64,000 nucleotides of DNA, taken from assembly GCF_900637055.1 (NCBI RefSeq), contig NZ_LR134338.1, positions 4,367,001-4,431,000 on the forward strand, written 5' to 3'. The notes under the pieces are model-generated. The model did no database searches. It was not told where the DNA came from and was given only the letters and a program-made list of their open reading frames with translations. This DNA comes from Brevibacillus brevis. GTDB taxonomy: Bacteria > Bacillota > Bacilli > Brevibacillales > Brevibacillaceae. The position numbers and the translations under genes were made by a program. Shown in pieces: positions 18,121 through 26,350 of this stretch; the first letter of the stretch is position 1; each line of letters opens with the position of its first letter.

Positions 18121-18668
18121 TTGCAGCCTCGGGAGGGGAGCTGTGTGTGCCGACGTACGGAGATTAGTTAACTTGCCGATGTGAATCCGACCGTCGGGAC
18201 AGCTGGTCGAAAGCAGTCGGACAAAGAGACTTAAACCTTTTTTGTTCCGCTAACGGGGATCGATAGTGCAATAAACCAAAAAACAATCTAACACTTTATT
18301 TTCGTGTTATTGACTGGTTTTTGGTTTATAAAGCATGGATTAGTCTAAATTCTCCTCGAACAGAGATAATTAAAAACTTAAAACTACATTGAATACATGT
18401 AAACAAAGTGACAAGCATTGGTTTAACAATGATTGTCACTTTGGAGTTAAGATAACGTTAAATTTTGTACGCTAAGCACTAGTTGACAGAAAAATTGCCG
18501 GTGTCCTGTACGCTAAGGATCACCGGCTTCGATTTTTCTTTGTATGTTCAACAATCGGGCCATTTAGTTGAAGATCGTTTTCACATAAAAAATCTTACTA
18601 TTATGCCTAAATGTAGCACCCCTACAAGTGCACCTTTTTATACTATTAAAAAGGAGTTCGATGACAAA
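18121..18668. other. Gene-poor interval with two inverted repeats
   Basis: About 550 bases with no convincing coding frame; a longer frame through part of it lacks a ribosome site. It holds two hairpins. The first, 18271-18329, pairs ATAAACCAAAAA with TTTTTGGTTTAT. The second, 18404-18441, pairs two 16-base arms (AAAGTGACAAGCATTG) with one mismatch around a 6-base loop. Neither is followed by a long T run, so they may be terminators, operators or ends of a lost element. Confidence 0.5.
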
Positions 18669-18857
18669 ATGGAGATCATCTCCATTTATTTATTTATCGG
18701 GGTATTGATTAGTACATCAATTTATTTGGTGGCAGATTTTCGACCTTGGCATTTTTTTTCTGCTTTGTGCATTGCTTGGTTACCTCTACTATTCATCGGA
18801 ATGATTATAACTTTATTTATGGATTTAGGAAAAATCTCCAGTAAACTAAACAGATAA
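18669..18857 (+). CDS. Small two-helix membrane protein
   Basis: A 62-residue protein, MEIISIYLFIGV onward, with two predicted membrane helices and a short Lys-rich tail. AAGGAG lies 13 bases upstream of ATG 18669, somewhat far; a 15-codon frame at 18661 uses the same site more favourably, so translation may be reinitiated. Its last 41 bases overlap the convergent mraY-like gene. Function unknown. Confidence 0.4.
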   Translation: MEIISIYLFIGVLISTSIYLVADFRPWHFFSALCIAWLPLLFIGMIITLFMDLGKISSKLNR

Positions 18858-19773
18858 AAGCACAAAACCACGAAATAAGTCCAAAAATCGCTACAATTGT
18901 AGTTTCGGACCACCCATATTTTAAGCGAAAGTGAAAGTGAATCGGTGTCATTCTGAAAATACGCTTATGAGTAAGTTTAAAGGAGGAAACTTGTAAAATA
19001 ACCGAAAGTTGTTCAGCAAAATATATAAAGAATAAAATGGGAATTAAAATTTCAACTTTCTCAAGAACAGCAAGAAATGAAAGCGATCCTCCTATCGCTA
19101 ATGATCCCGTATCCCCCATAAAAGCTTTGGCAGGATATATATTGTAAATGAGAAAGCCGAGTAAACATCCAATCATAACTAAACAAAAAATTTGTACCTC
19201 TAATCTGTCTGAGACCATAAAAAAGAAAAAGTATGTAGGGATTGCAACAACTCCTAAAAGACCGTCTAATCCATCCGTGAAATTTATAGCATTTGCAGAA
19301 CCTACGACAAATAAGGTAATGACAATGACGTATAACACCATTGGAAGATCCAATGAAATATGTTTAAAAATATCAATGCTGGTGTCTACGCCTAGCTCGT
19401 TGATCACGTAAAAAAGCAAAGTACCCGTAAACGTAAATTGAAAAATAAGTTTGGTCTTACCCGATATCCCTCCTGGATCTTGCCGAGAAGCCTTCCAAAA
19501 ATCGTCCAAAAACCCGACAAAACTAAAAAGAATGTAGGTAATAGACAAAAAATACATGATTGGAGTAGGTGAAAAAAGAATTGATACGATAATTCCAACA
19601 AACAGAATAATTCCAAACATTAACGGGGTTCCATTTTTTAACTGATGATCTGAAGGAAGCTCTTTTCTTATCGGTTGAATGAGCCTAAGCTTTCTCAAAA
19701 CGGCTATTAATAGTGGAGATAAAATTGAAACGACTATAAAAGCAATTAACGCTGGGATTATTTGATTACTCAC
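18817..19773 (-). CDS. MraY paralogue (phospho-MurNAc-pentapeptide transferase family)
   Basis: A 318-residue polytopic membrane enzyme. It keeps the MraY active-site motifs: GFLDDFWKA with paired aspartates, NAINFTDGLDGL, KAFMGDTGSLAIGG and the cytoplasmic loop TPIHFHFRLKYGW. MraY moves phospho-MurNAc-pentapeptide from UDP to undecaprenyl phosphate. It is not in a division and cell-wall cluster, so it is probably a second, accessory copy. It is clearly more AT-rich than neighbouring genes, which suggests acquisition. Possible roles are sporulation peptidoglycan or resistance to an MraY inhibitor; both are conjecture. Confidence 0.85.
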   Translation of the reverse strand: MSNQIIPALIAFIVVSILSPLLIAVLRKLRLIQPIRKELPSDHQLKNGTPLMFGIILFVGIIVSILFSPTPIMYFLSITYILFSFVGFLDDFWKASRQDPGGISGKTKLIFQFTFTGTLLFYVINELGVDTSIDIFKHISLDLPMVLYVIVITLFVVGSANAINFTDGLDGLLGVVAIPTYFFFFMVSDRLEVQIFCLVMIGCLLGFLIYNIYPAKAFMGDTGSLAIGGSLSFLAVLEKVEILIPILFFIYFAEQLSVILQVSSFKLTHKRIFRMTPIHFHFRLKYGWSETTIVAIFGLISWFCAFICLVYWRFFLNP

Positions 19774-19988
19774 TTTTCATTTACTCCTTTTCTTTTTACT
19801 AACTATATTAATTTTCTGAAAAATTCATTCACTTCCTCTATTTCATACAATATTTATGTAAATGTTTATTCAAGAAAAGCGCGAGGGCATACGTAATCCG
19901 TAACACAAGTCCCCCTAATACCTTATTAAAAACTGACAGTTGGCCGGAGTCTTTTCTACTTGTATGGAGAAATTTCTAGTTGCACAAG

Positions 19989-20026
19989 ACTAAAAAGGTT
20001 ACTATTATGGTAGTAACCTTTTTAGT
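19989..20026 (+). promoter_or_regulatory. Perfect 16-bp inverted repeat before the MFS gene
   Basis: ACTAAAAAGGTTACTA and its exact complement flank TTATGG. The right arm ends 4 bases before the AGGAG ribosome site. It could be an operator for a dimeric regulator or a leader hairpin that hides the ribosome site or stops transcription. Confidence 0.65.
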
Positions 20027-20043
20027 TGAGAGGAGCTATTGTT

Positions 20044-21231
20044 TTGAATCCACGTGTCTTCATCTTAGCGATTGCTACCTTTGTCGTTGGTACGGTGGAA
20101 TTGATTATCGGTGGTACGCTCGATCTGATTGCTCGTGATCTTCAGGTATCGATTAGCGCTGCCGGACAATTAATCACCATATTCTCGCTTGCCTTTGCTG
20201 TTGCCGCTCCTCTGCTCCTGCATGTTACGAGGCGTGTCGAGCGCAAAAAGCTATACTTGTATGCATTAGCGGCCTTTTTCCTGAGTAATGTGCTCGCAGC
20301 ACTTAGTCCGAGCTATGCTGTATTAATGACGGCACGCATTTTGAGCGCAGCAAGCAGTTCCATCCTGATTGTGCTGTCGATTACTATTGCGACGAGTCTT
20401 GTGGAACCTGCCTATCGAGGCCGTGCCATTGGCGTTATTTTCATGGGGATTAGCGGTTCGCTCGTGCTCGGCGTCCCTGTCGGACTGGCTCTGGGGAATG
20501 CCTTCGGATGGCGTGCCCCGTTCTGGCTGATTGCGGCTCTAAGTGTCGTTGCAATGATTTTTATCCTCTTGTTTTTGCCAAAAGTTCAAACGGCACCGCC
20601 GATTCCGCTACGTGATCAAATGACTACCCTCCGTAGCGGCAAGTTATTCAGTGCCTTGTTTATCGTCTTGTTAATGCTGACAGGTCACTTGACGCTGTAT
20701 GCATACTTTACCCCTTATCTGCAAACGACGATGAATGTGGACGGAACGACACTGAGCTGGATTTATCTCTTGTTCGGGATTGCTGCCGTTGCAGGCGGTG
20801 GGATTGGCGGTTGGATTGCAGACAAATGGGGAGCAACCAAGAGCATTCTGTTCATCATTCCCGTGTTTGGCTTGATCATGTGTGTCTTGCCGTTTTTTAC
20901 AGGCTCGCTTTATTTGTTCTTGCCGATCATGGCAATCTGGAGTGCGCTTAGCTGGGCTATTTCGCCAGCACAGCAAAACTATTTGATCACCTGCTCACCT
21001 GCTACCGCAGACATTCAATTAAGCTTGAATACCTCTGCCCAGCATTTAGGTATCGCCCTTGGCTCTCTGGCTGGCGGTCTCGTCGTCGAGCGATCATCCG
21101 TCATCTACACGCCTTGGGTTGGAGCCGTGTTCGTCCTGCTTTCGTTCGGGTTTGCCTTCTACTCGATTTCACGTCCATTTCAAGCACAGGAAAGCCAAGT
21201 AGTGCAGCCTTCGCCAGGACAAAATGCATAG
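20044..21231 (+). CDS. MFS transporter, drug:H+ antiporter type
   Basis: A 395-residue protein with 12 hydrophobic segments. The loop between helices 2 and 3 is VTRRVERKKLYLYALAAFF. RAIGVIFMGISGSLVLGVPVG resembles the antiporter motif C region of DHA1 exporters. TTG at 20044 is taken as start because AGGAG lies 9 bases upstream and the first helix starts right after. The substrate is not predictable. A perfect palindrome overlaps the leader and a strong terminator follows, so it is a regulated single-gene unit. Confidence 0.87.
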   Translation: MNPRVFILAIATFVVGTVELIIGGTLDLIARDLQVSISAAGQLITIFSLAFAVAAPLLLHVTRRVERKKLYLYALAAFFLSNVLAALSPSYAVLMTARILSAASSSILIVLSITIATSLVEPAYRGRAIGVIFMGISGSLVLGVPVGLALGNAFGWRAPFWLIAALSVVAMIFILLFLPKVQTAPPIPLRDQMTTLRSGKLFSALFIVLLMLTGHLTLYAYFTPYLQTTMNVDGTTLSWIYLLFGIAAVAGGGIGGWIADKWGATKSILFIIPVFGLIMCVLPFFTGSLYLFLPIMAIWSALSWAISPAQQNYLITCSPATADIQLSLNTSAQHLGIALGSLAGGLVVERSSVIYTPWVGAVFVLLSFGFAFYSISRPFQAQESQVVQPSPGQNA

Positions 21232-21244
21232 CAACTCGCAAAAG

Positions 21245-21277
21245 CAAAAAGCCGTCAACGAATTGACGGCTTTTTCT
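21245..21277 (+). terminator. Rho-independent terminator after the MFS gene
   Basis: AAAAAGCCGTCAA / TTGACGGCTTTTT stem with a short loop and a T run; the flanking A run may also serve the convergent kinase gene. Confidence 0.92.
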
Positions 21278-21307
21278 TATCATCCTAGAATCGTTTTCGT
21301 TACGAGC

Positions 21308-22639
21308 CTACTTCACTGGCAACCGGACGGTAAACCTCGTGATTCCCCGCTCGGACCAAACCTCAATTTTCCCCTTGTGCTTGTGAACAACTGAATCTAC
21401 GATCGTCAGACCCGTTCCGCGCCCACCGCATTTTTTCTCTGTTTTCGTTGTATAGCCATTCTCGAAAATACGTGCACGTTGTTCTGGCGTTATTTCCGGT
21501 CCTGTATTTTCCACTCGGAAAATAACGTGGTCTTCATCACAGCAAAAATAAATGCTGACTCGCTTTTCCCCATCCGCTAACTCAGCCGCTTCAATCGCAT
21601 TATCAATAAGATTCGATAAAATTTTGATCAGATCAATGGAAGGAATGCTATCGATTGGATCAGAACATTCTTCAAATTGCATCACGATTTGTTTGGATTT
21701 AGCCTGCTCCCATTTGGTGTGAAGCAATACCATTAAGGCAGGATTTGCAAACCTCACGGTGAGGTCCAAAAGCTTGGTTTCTTTCAGCAACGACTGCACG
21801 TAATCTCGTGCTTTTGGATAATATCCGCATTCGATCAAACCGTAGAGCACTTGCATGTGATTGACGAAATCATGGCGTATGGAGCGCATCGAACAAATGA
21901 CTGAGCGCAATTCATCCTGGTAAGTTTCTTCCGTCTCGCCAACTGCTGCCTTGATGGCGCGTTGGTACCAGCGTTCCATGCAAAGAACCAGGAAGATCAG
22001 TACGACGACAAACAAACCTTGAATCGCAAAAACAGGAATGCTGCTACGAACGACATCATTTCCAATGTCCTCGACGATGGCTACGTCCGTATCTACTCCG
22101 ACTATTCCGATGATTCTTCCTTCTCTATCTCTAAGCGGCGCACCCGCAGACATGTAGACCCCGTAATCTGGATCTCTGATAATATCTGAGTAGTACGTTG
22201 ATGATCCTTCGTAAATCATTTGAATGTGCTCAGGATATAGAACAATAGGAATACCGATATCAAAATTTTGCTGCGCATTTGGAGGCCTTGAGACGATCAT
22301 CGCGCGACCACTTTGCCTGTCTTCATTGATTTGAATCGTGTATAAATACAGCAGACCGAACTGCTCTCGTGCTTGATTCAATTGCTGTTCGATTCGTTTA
22401 TAGGCGGGGGTCTCTTTTACCGGATTTCGTAAAAACTCCTGATACGCGTCAACATCTAGACTGTCTGCTACTGTAGAAGCGGCTTTCATGCTTTGATTCG
22501 CAATGGAGAGTCGGACGGATTGAATCGTATTAAAATAGGAAATCGCGATGCTTACACAAGTCAAGATCAAAACAAGGATGCCAGAAACGAGCATAATGAT
22601 TAGAACTCTGGGATTTTTTGGTTGTGTTGGACTCGTCAT
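21308..22639 (-). CDS. Orphan sensor histidine kinase with extracytoplasmic sensor
   Basis: A 443-residue membrane kinase. A helix at about 15-37, an extracellular region (about 40-190) ending in PAS/Cache-like RDREGRIIGIVGVDTD, a second helix (about 200-220), then a dimerisation domain with RHDFVNHMQVLYGLI, where the His should be the phosphorylation site. This motif resembles Spo0B/CitA-type kinases. The ATPase domain shows LSNLIDNAIEAA and GGRGTGL. No response regulator is adjacent. ATG 22639 is chosen, with GAGGAG close upstream; a TTG at 22663 is an alternative and would lie in the inverted repeat. Confidence 0.85.
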   Translation of the reverse strand: MTSPTQPKNPRVLIIMLVSGILVLILTCVSIAISYFNTIQSVRLSIANQSMKAASTVADSLDVDAYQEFLRNPVKETPAYKRIEQQLNQAREQFGLLYLYTIQINEDRQSGRAMIVSRPPNAQQNFDIGIPIVLYPEHIQMIYEGSSTYYSDIIRDPDYGVYMSAGAPLRDREGRIIGIVGVDTDVAIVEDIGNDVVRSSIPVFAIQGLFVVVLIFLVLCMERWYQRAIKAAVGETEETYQDELRSVICSMRSIRHDFVNHMQVLYGLIECGYYPKARDYVQSLLKETKLLDLTVRFANPALMVLLHTKWEQAKSKQIVMQFEECSDPIDSIPSIDLIKILSNLIDNAIEAAELADGEKRVSIYFCCDEDHVIFRVENTGPEITPEQRARIFENGYTTKTEKKCGGRGTGLTIVDSVVHKHKGKIEVWSERGITRFTVRLPVK

Positions 22640-22657
22640 AATCTCCTCAATCCATCT

Positions 22658-22713
22658 GTTCAAAAAGTCGTCTTTTGATTACGCAGTTGTACTAAAAACA
22701 CGACTTTTTGAAC
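22658..22713 (-). promoter_or_regulatory. 14-bp perfect inverted repeat upstream of the kinase gene
   Basis: GTTCAAAAAGTCGT at 22658-22671 and its exact complement at 22700-22713 flank 28 bases. It lies in the kinase leader. The left arm is close to the start codon, so it could affect translation; it may also be a small dispersed repeat. Confidence 0.5.
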
Positions 22714-22880
22714 ATGTCTCTTTCATATTCTAGAGATTTCTACTGGAAATGTCTACATAATATGAATTCAGCTTCATTATACTTCTCGAAATCATACATT
22801 GAATTATGATTCGGAATATTTTTATAATAAGACGAATACGAAATACCAATCTCTTTCCCTAGGAAAAAGGAGTGGGTTCG

Positions 22881-24065
22881 ATGGAAGAAAAACTGTTTGC
22901 CCGGCTGCAGGAGATTTATCCAGAGCTTGTTTCATTCAGACGTGATTTGCATATGTATCCCGAGCTTTCCTTTCAGGAGGAAAACACAGCGAAGAAAGTA
23001 GCAGACAAGCTGGCTTCTTTTGGTATAGAAGTGCAAACAGGTGTAGGCGGTATGGGTGTTGTCGGTCTCCTGAAGGGAGGAAAGCCAGGAAAAACAGTTG
23101 CGTTGCGCGCTGACTTCGATGCCTTGCCCATTCAAGATGAAAAAGAAGTACCGTATAAGTCCCGCATTCCAGGCGTTATGCACGCGTGCGGTCACGATAT
23201 ACATACCTCCGGACTTTTGGGAGTCGCGCAAGTATTAAGCGAGTTCCGCGATGAACTCCCAGGAAATGTGGTATTCCTGCATCAGTTCGCGGAAGAGCTG
23301 CCACCTGGTGGCGCCAAAGCCATGGTGGAGGCGGGTTGTCTCGAAGGAGTCGATGTCGTGTATGGCGCGCATGTTGCCTCCGAGCTTCCCGTAGGCACTG
23401 TCGGGATCGGTCATGGCTACATTACGGCAGCAGCAGACAGCTTCGAGATCGTCTTGTACGGAAAAGGCGGTCACGGCGCTTATCCTCATACCTCCGTTGA
23501 TCCAATCGTATTGGGCAGTCAGGTTGTCATGAATTTGCAGCAGATTGCCAGCCGTCAGGTAGATCCGCTGAAACAAGTTGTTCTGTCTGTTTGCTCCTTC
23601 GTCGGCGGGGGTGAAGCGTTCAACGTCATTCCTGATCAAGTGAGGCTCAAGGGGACCGTCCGCACGTATGACGAGGAAGTGAGAGTCGCGGTCGAGCAAT
23701 CTCTGAAACGTATTGTGGAAGCCAGTTGCCAGGCAGTCGGCGCTACTTGCGAAATCATGTATCAACGCGGCTACCCAGCTACTTGGAACGATGAGACAGA
23801 GACTCCCTTATTTGTAGCGGAAGCCAAACGTATTTTTGGTGAGGAGCGCGTATTGAAAATCCCTCCAGGCATGGGCGGAGAGGATTTTGCTTACTTTGCC
23901 CAAGAGCGCCCCGCTACCTTCTTCATGGTCGGTGGACGCAACCCGGAGATTCAGGCAACGTATCCGCATCATCATCCCAAATTCGATGTCGATGAGCGCT
24001 CCATGCTTCAAACCGGTCAGTTATTCATTGCAGCGTTACTTGCCTATCAGGCACGTCATCAATAA
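22881..24065 (+). CDS. M20-family amidohydrolase (N-acyl-amino acid/hippurate hydrolase type)
   Basis: A 394-residue cytoplasmic metallohydrolase. LRADFDALPIQ, HACGHDIHTSGLLG (first metal ligands), the catalytic Glu-Glu in FAEELPPGGA, GKGGHGAYPHTSVDP of the dimerisation domain and GMGGEDFAYF near the end all match peptidase family M20D. Such enzymes remove acyl groups from amino acids or peptidyl conjugates; the natural substrate is unknown. ATG 22881 follows AAGGAG at 8 bases. Monocistronic with a terminator. Confidence 0.92.
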   Translation: MEEKLFARLQEIYPELVSFRRDLHMYPELSFQEENTAKKVADKLASFGIEVQTGVGGMGVVGLLKGGKPGKTVALRADFDALPIQDEKEVPYKSRIPGVMHACGHDIHTSGLLGVAQVLSEFRDELPGNVVFLHQFAEELPPGGAKAMVEAGCLEGVDVVYGAHVASELPVGTVGIGHGYITAAADSFEIVLYGKGGHGAYPHTSVDPIVLGSQVVMNLQQIASRQVDPLKQVVLSVCSFVGGGEAFNVIPDQVRLKGTVRTYDEEVRVAVEQSLKRIVEASCQAVGATCEIMYQRGYPATWNDETETPLFVAEAKRIFGEERVLKIPPGMGGEDFAYFAQERPATFFMVGGRNPEIQATYPHHHPKFDVDERSMLQTGQLFIAALLAYQARHQ

Positions 24066-24077
24066 ACGGACAAAGTT

Positions 24078-24112
24078 GAAAGGCAAGGGCCTCATGCTCC
24101 TTGCCTTTTTTC
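24078..24112 (+). terminator. Rho-independent terminator after the amidohydrolase gene
   Basis: AAAGGCAAGG / CCTTGCCTTT stem followed by a T run at the end of the amidohydrolase gene. Confidence 0.9.
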
Positions 24113-24123
24113 TGCCGCCGCAT

Positions 24124-25287
24124 TCACACCTCGTGTCCGACAATCCAATCCAGTCTTCTGCTCTGGATACGGGCAGGGATCGTTTTTAGCAGGAAATGAC
24201 GAGCCGCGACGGCCAGCGGATTTTCCCATTGGGTGACTGCCCCCATCAAGCGGGAACCTTTCACAATCGCATTCGCCCGCTTCTTTCGTTTCTCTTCATA
24301 CATGCGCAAAGCGTGAGCCGAGTCCGTGTCTGCTTCTGCCAAGCATCTGGCCAGCACGAGTGCGTCTTCCATGCCTTGGCCTGCTCCTTGCCCCAGATTC
24401 GGCAGCATCGGATGTGCCGCATCGCCTACTAATGTCACCCGGCCCTCACTCCATCTCCTGAGTGGTACACGGTCGTAAATATCATGCCGCAAGATGGCTG
24501 TATCCTCTGTCGCCTCAATCACTGCACGTACTGGCTCATACCAGCCTTCCAATCGGCGCAACGTCTCTCGCTTCCGGCCCAGCGGCCCATCTTTTTCTCC
24601 CTCAGGTGCATTGATGGCGGCAAACCAATGAATTCGATTGTTGCCGATATGGGAAAACCCAAAACGAATCCCCCTGCCCCATGCTTCAAAGCCTCCTCCT
24701 GATTCCAGTGGATAACGAGGGTCTTGGTAAGTTGCAATCCCGCGAATCGCCGTGTACCCCGAGTATCTCATCGACTCTTCACCGAACAGTCTCTTCCGTA
24801 CACGAGAGTGAATCCCGTCCGCTCCGATCAGAATCGTCCCATGTGTACCTGATCCATCTGCAAAAGCGGCTTGAACTCTTTCCTCTTCTTGAGAAAAAGA
24901 AACGAACTGCTTGCCGAGAACCAATTCATGCGTCGAGATTTTTGCCAAAAGTGCCTGCTGTAGATCAGCCCGATGAATCAAGTAGCTGTCAGCCCCGTAC
25001 CGTTCTGCTTGTTCCGCAACAGGCAACTCGACTAACAAATTTCCCTTCCAGTCGCGAATCCGCGCTGAACGGACAGCTGCCCCAAGCTCGCGCACTTCCT
25101 GTCCAACTCCCAGCCTATCCAGTGCTTTCATGGCATTGGCAGCCAAAACGATTCCAGCACCGATGCCTTTATGCTCCTTTGCCTGCTCAAAAAGCGTCAC
25201 TTGCCAGCCCAATTGCTTCAAGGCAAGCGCTGATGCGAGCCCGCTCAAGCCTGCCCCGATGATCAGTGCGTGTTTTTCGTTGCTCAT
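24124..25287 (-). CDS. FAD-dependent monooxygenase (salicylate hydroxylase-like)
   Basis: A 387-residue class A flavoprotein monooxygenase. The FAD fold is ALIIGAGLSGLASALALKQLG; then LIGADGIHSRVRKRLF (DG motif) and VTLVGDAAHPMLPNLGQGAGQGMEDA (GD motif). Such enzymes use NAD(P)H and oxygen to hydroxylate aromatic or related substrates; the substrate here is unknown. SD AGGAG upstream. It follows cysK with a 15-base gap, so the two are probably co-transcribed, but there is no obvious functional link. Confidence 0.88.
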   Translation of the reverse strand: MSNEKHALIIGAGLSGLASALALKQLGWQVTLFEQAKEHKGIGAGIVLAANAMKALDRLGVGQEVRELGAAVRSARIRDWKGNLLVELPVAEQAERYGADSYLIHRADLQQALLAKISTHELVLGKQFVSFSQEEERVQAAFADGSGTHGTILIGADGIHSRVRKRLFGEESMRYSGYTAIRGIATYQDPRYPLESGGGFEAWGRGIRFGFSHIGNNRIHWFAAINAPEGEKDGPLGRKRETLRRLEGWYEPVRAVIEATEDTAILRHDIYDRVPLRRWSEGRVTLVGDAAHPMLPNLGQGAGQGMEDALVLARCLAEADTDSAHALRMYEEKRKKRANAIVKGSRLMGAVTQWENPLAVAARHFLLKTIPARIQSRRLDWIVGHEV

Positions 25288-25302
25288 CGCCTTTTCTCCT
25301 AT

Positions 25303-26217
25303 TTAGAAAAGATTCATACTCAAATACCGCTCCCCCGTGTCAGGCGCAATGCAAACAACCCGCTTACCCACTCCCAGCCTTTTGGCAATCGTGATGGCAG
25401 CAAAGACCGAGGCACCCGATGAAGGGCCAACGAGAATCCCTTCCAACGCTGCAAGCTGCCTCATGCTTTGTAGGGCGTCTTCGTCTGCGATTTGAATGAT
25501 TTCATTATAAATGCTGGTATTGAGGATTTGTGGAACAAAACCAGGGCTTGTGCCTACCAGTTTATGTGGACCAGGCTTTCCGCCAGACAAAACCGGTGAG
25601 CCTTTTGGTTCGACGACAGCAATATACAGCTCCGGGAGCTTTTCCCGCAACGCTTCGCCTGTTCCGGTAATCGTTCCGCCCGTCCCAGCTGTGGCAACAA
25701 ACGCATCCAGTCGACCATTCGTTTGCGCAAAAATTTCCTCAGCCGTCGTCGTTCGATGGATGTCGGGGTTTGCCTGATTCTCGAATTGCTGAGGAATAAA
25801 GCTGCGCGGGATTTCTTTTTGCAGCTCCTGCGCTTTGGCAATCGCCCCCGGCATCCTCAGCTCACTCGGTGTCAATACAACCTCTGCCCCATACGCTTTC
25901 AAAATATTGATCCGTTCCTTTGACATATTGTCAGGCATGACCAAAATCGCGCGATAGCCTTTTGCTGCGGCATTCATCGCTAAGCCGATTCCCGTATTGC
26001 CGCTAGTCGGCTCTATGATCGTATCACCCGGTTGGATCAGTCCCGCTTGCTCAGCCGTCAAAATCAGATTGTAGGCAGCACGGTCCTTCACACTCCCGGA
26101 CGGATTGAATTTCTCCAGCTTCACAAAAACTTCTGCTGCTCCTTCAGGAACCATGCGCCTCAGTCGAACAATCGGCGTATTTCCAATCAATTCGGTAATG
26201 TTCTGGTAGACGCTCAT
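25303..26217 (-). CDS. cysK: Cysteine synthase (O-acetylserine sulfhydrylase)
   Basis: A 304-residue PLP enzyme. The PLP lysine sits in NPSGSVKDRAA; TSGNTGIGLAM binds substrate; GTGGTITGTG binds the phosphate; VGPSSGASVFAA lies near the end. It makes cysteine from O-acetylserine and sulfide in the cytoplasm. ATG follows AGGAGGAG. The upstream region (26218-26319) is AT-rich and could carry the promoter. Bacillales often carry several paralogues, so cysK versus another paralogue is not certain. Confidence 0.9.
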   Translation of the reverse strand: MSVYQNITELIGNTPIVRLRRMVPEGAAEVFVKLEKFNPSGSVKDRAAYNLILTAEQAGLIQPGDTIIEPTSGNTGIGLAMNAAAKGYRAILVMPDNMSKERINILKAYGAEVVLTPSELRMPGAIAKAQELQKEIPRSFIPQQFENQANPDIHRTTTAEEIFAQTNGRLDAFVATAGTGGTITGTGEALREKLPELYIAVVEPKGSPVLSGGKPGPHKLVGTSPGFVPQILNTSIYNEIIQIADEDALQSMRQLAALEGILVGPSSGASVFAAITIAKRLGVGKRVVCIAPDTGERYLSMNLF

Positions 26218-26319
26218 TGTACTCCTCCTGAAAAATATGCCTTAATGATTATCCCTTAGTAATACTATAAGAATAATACAATTTTTCCGACCTGAAAACG
26301 ATAAGGGTGCTCAAATGGG

Positions 26320-26342
26320 AAAAAGCTCTCGAATGAGAGCCT
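26320..26342 (-). terminator. Terminator
   Basis: Minus-strand stem GGCTCTC / GAGAGC with ATTC loop and TTTTT, just after the stop of the gene at 26351-27403. Confidence 0.82.
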
Positions 26343-26350
26343 TTACCTGT

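Noticed and set aside
18483..18668. N-terminal extension of the small membrane protein
   Set aside because: No ribosome site near 18483; the hydrophobic protein begins naturally at 18669 near AAGGAG.
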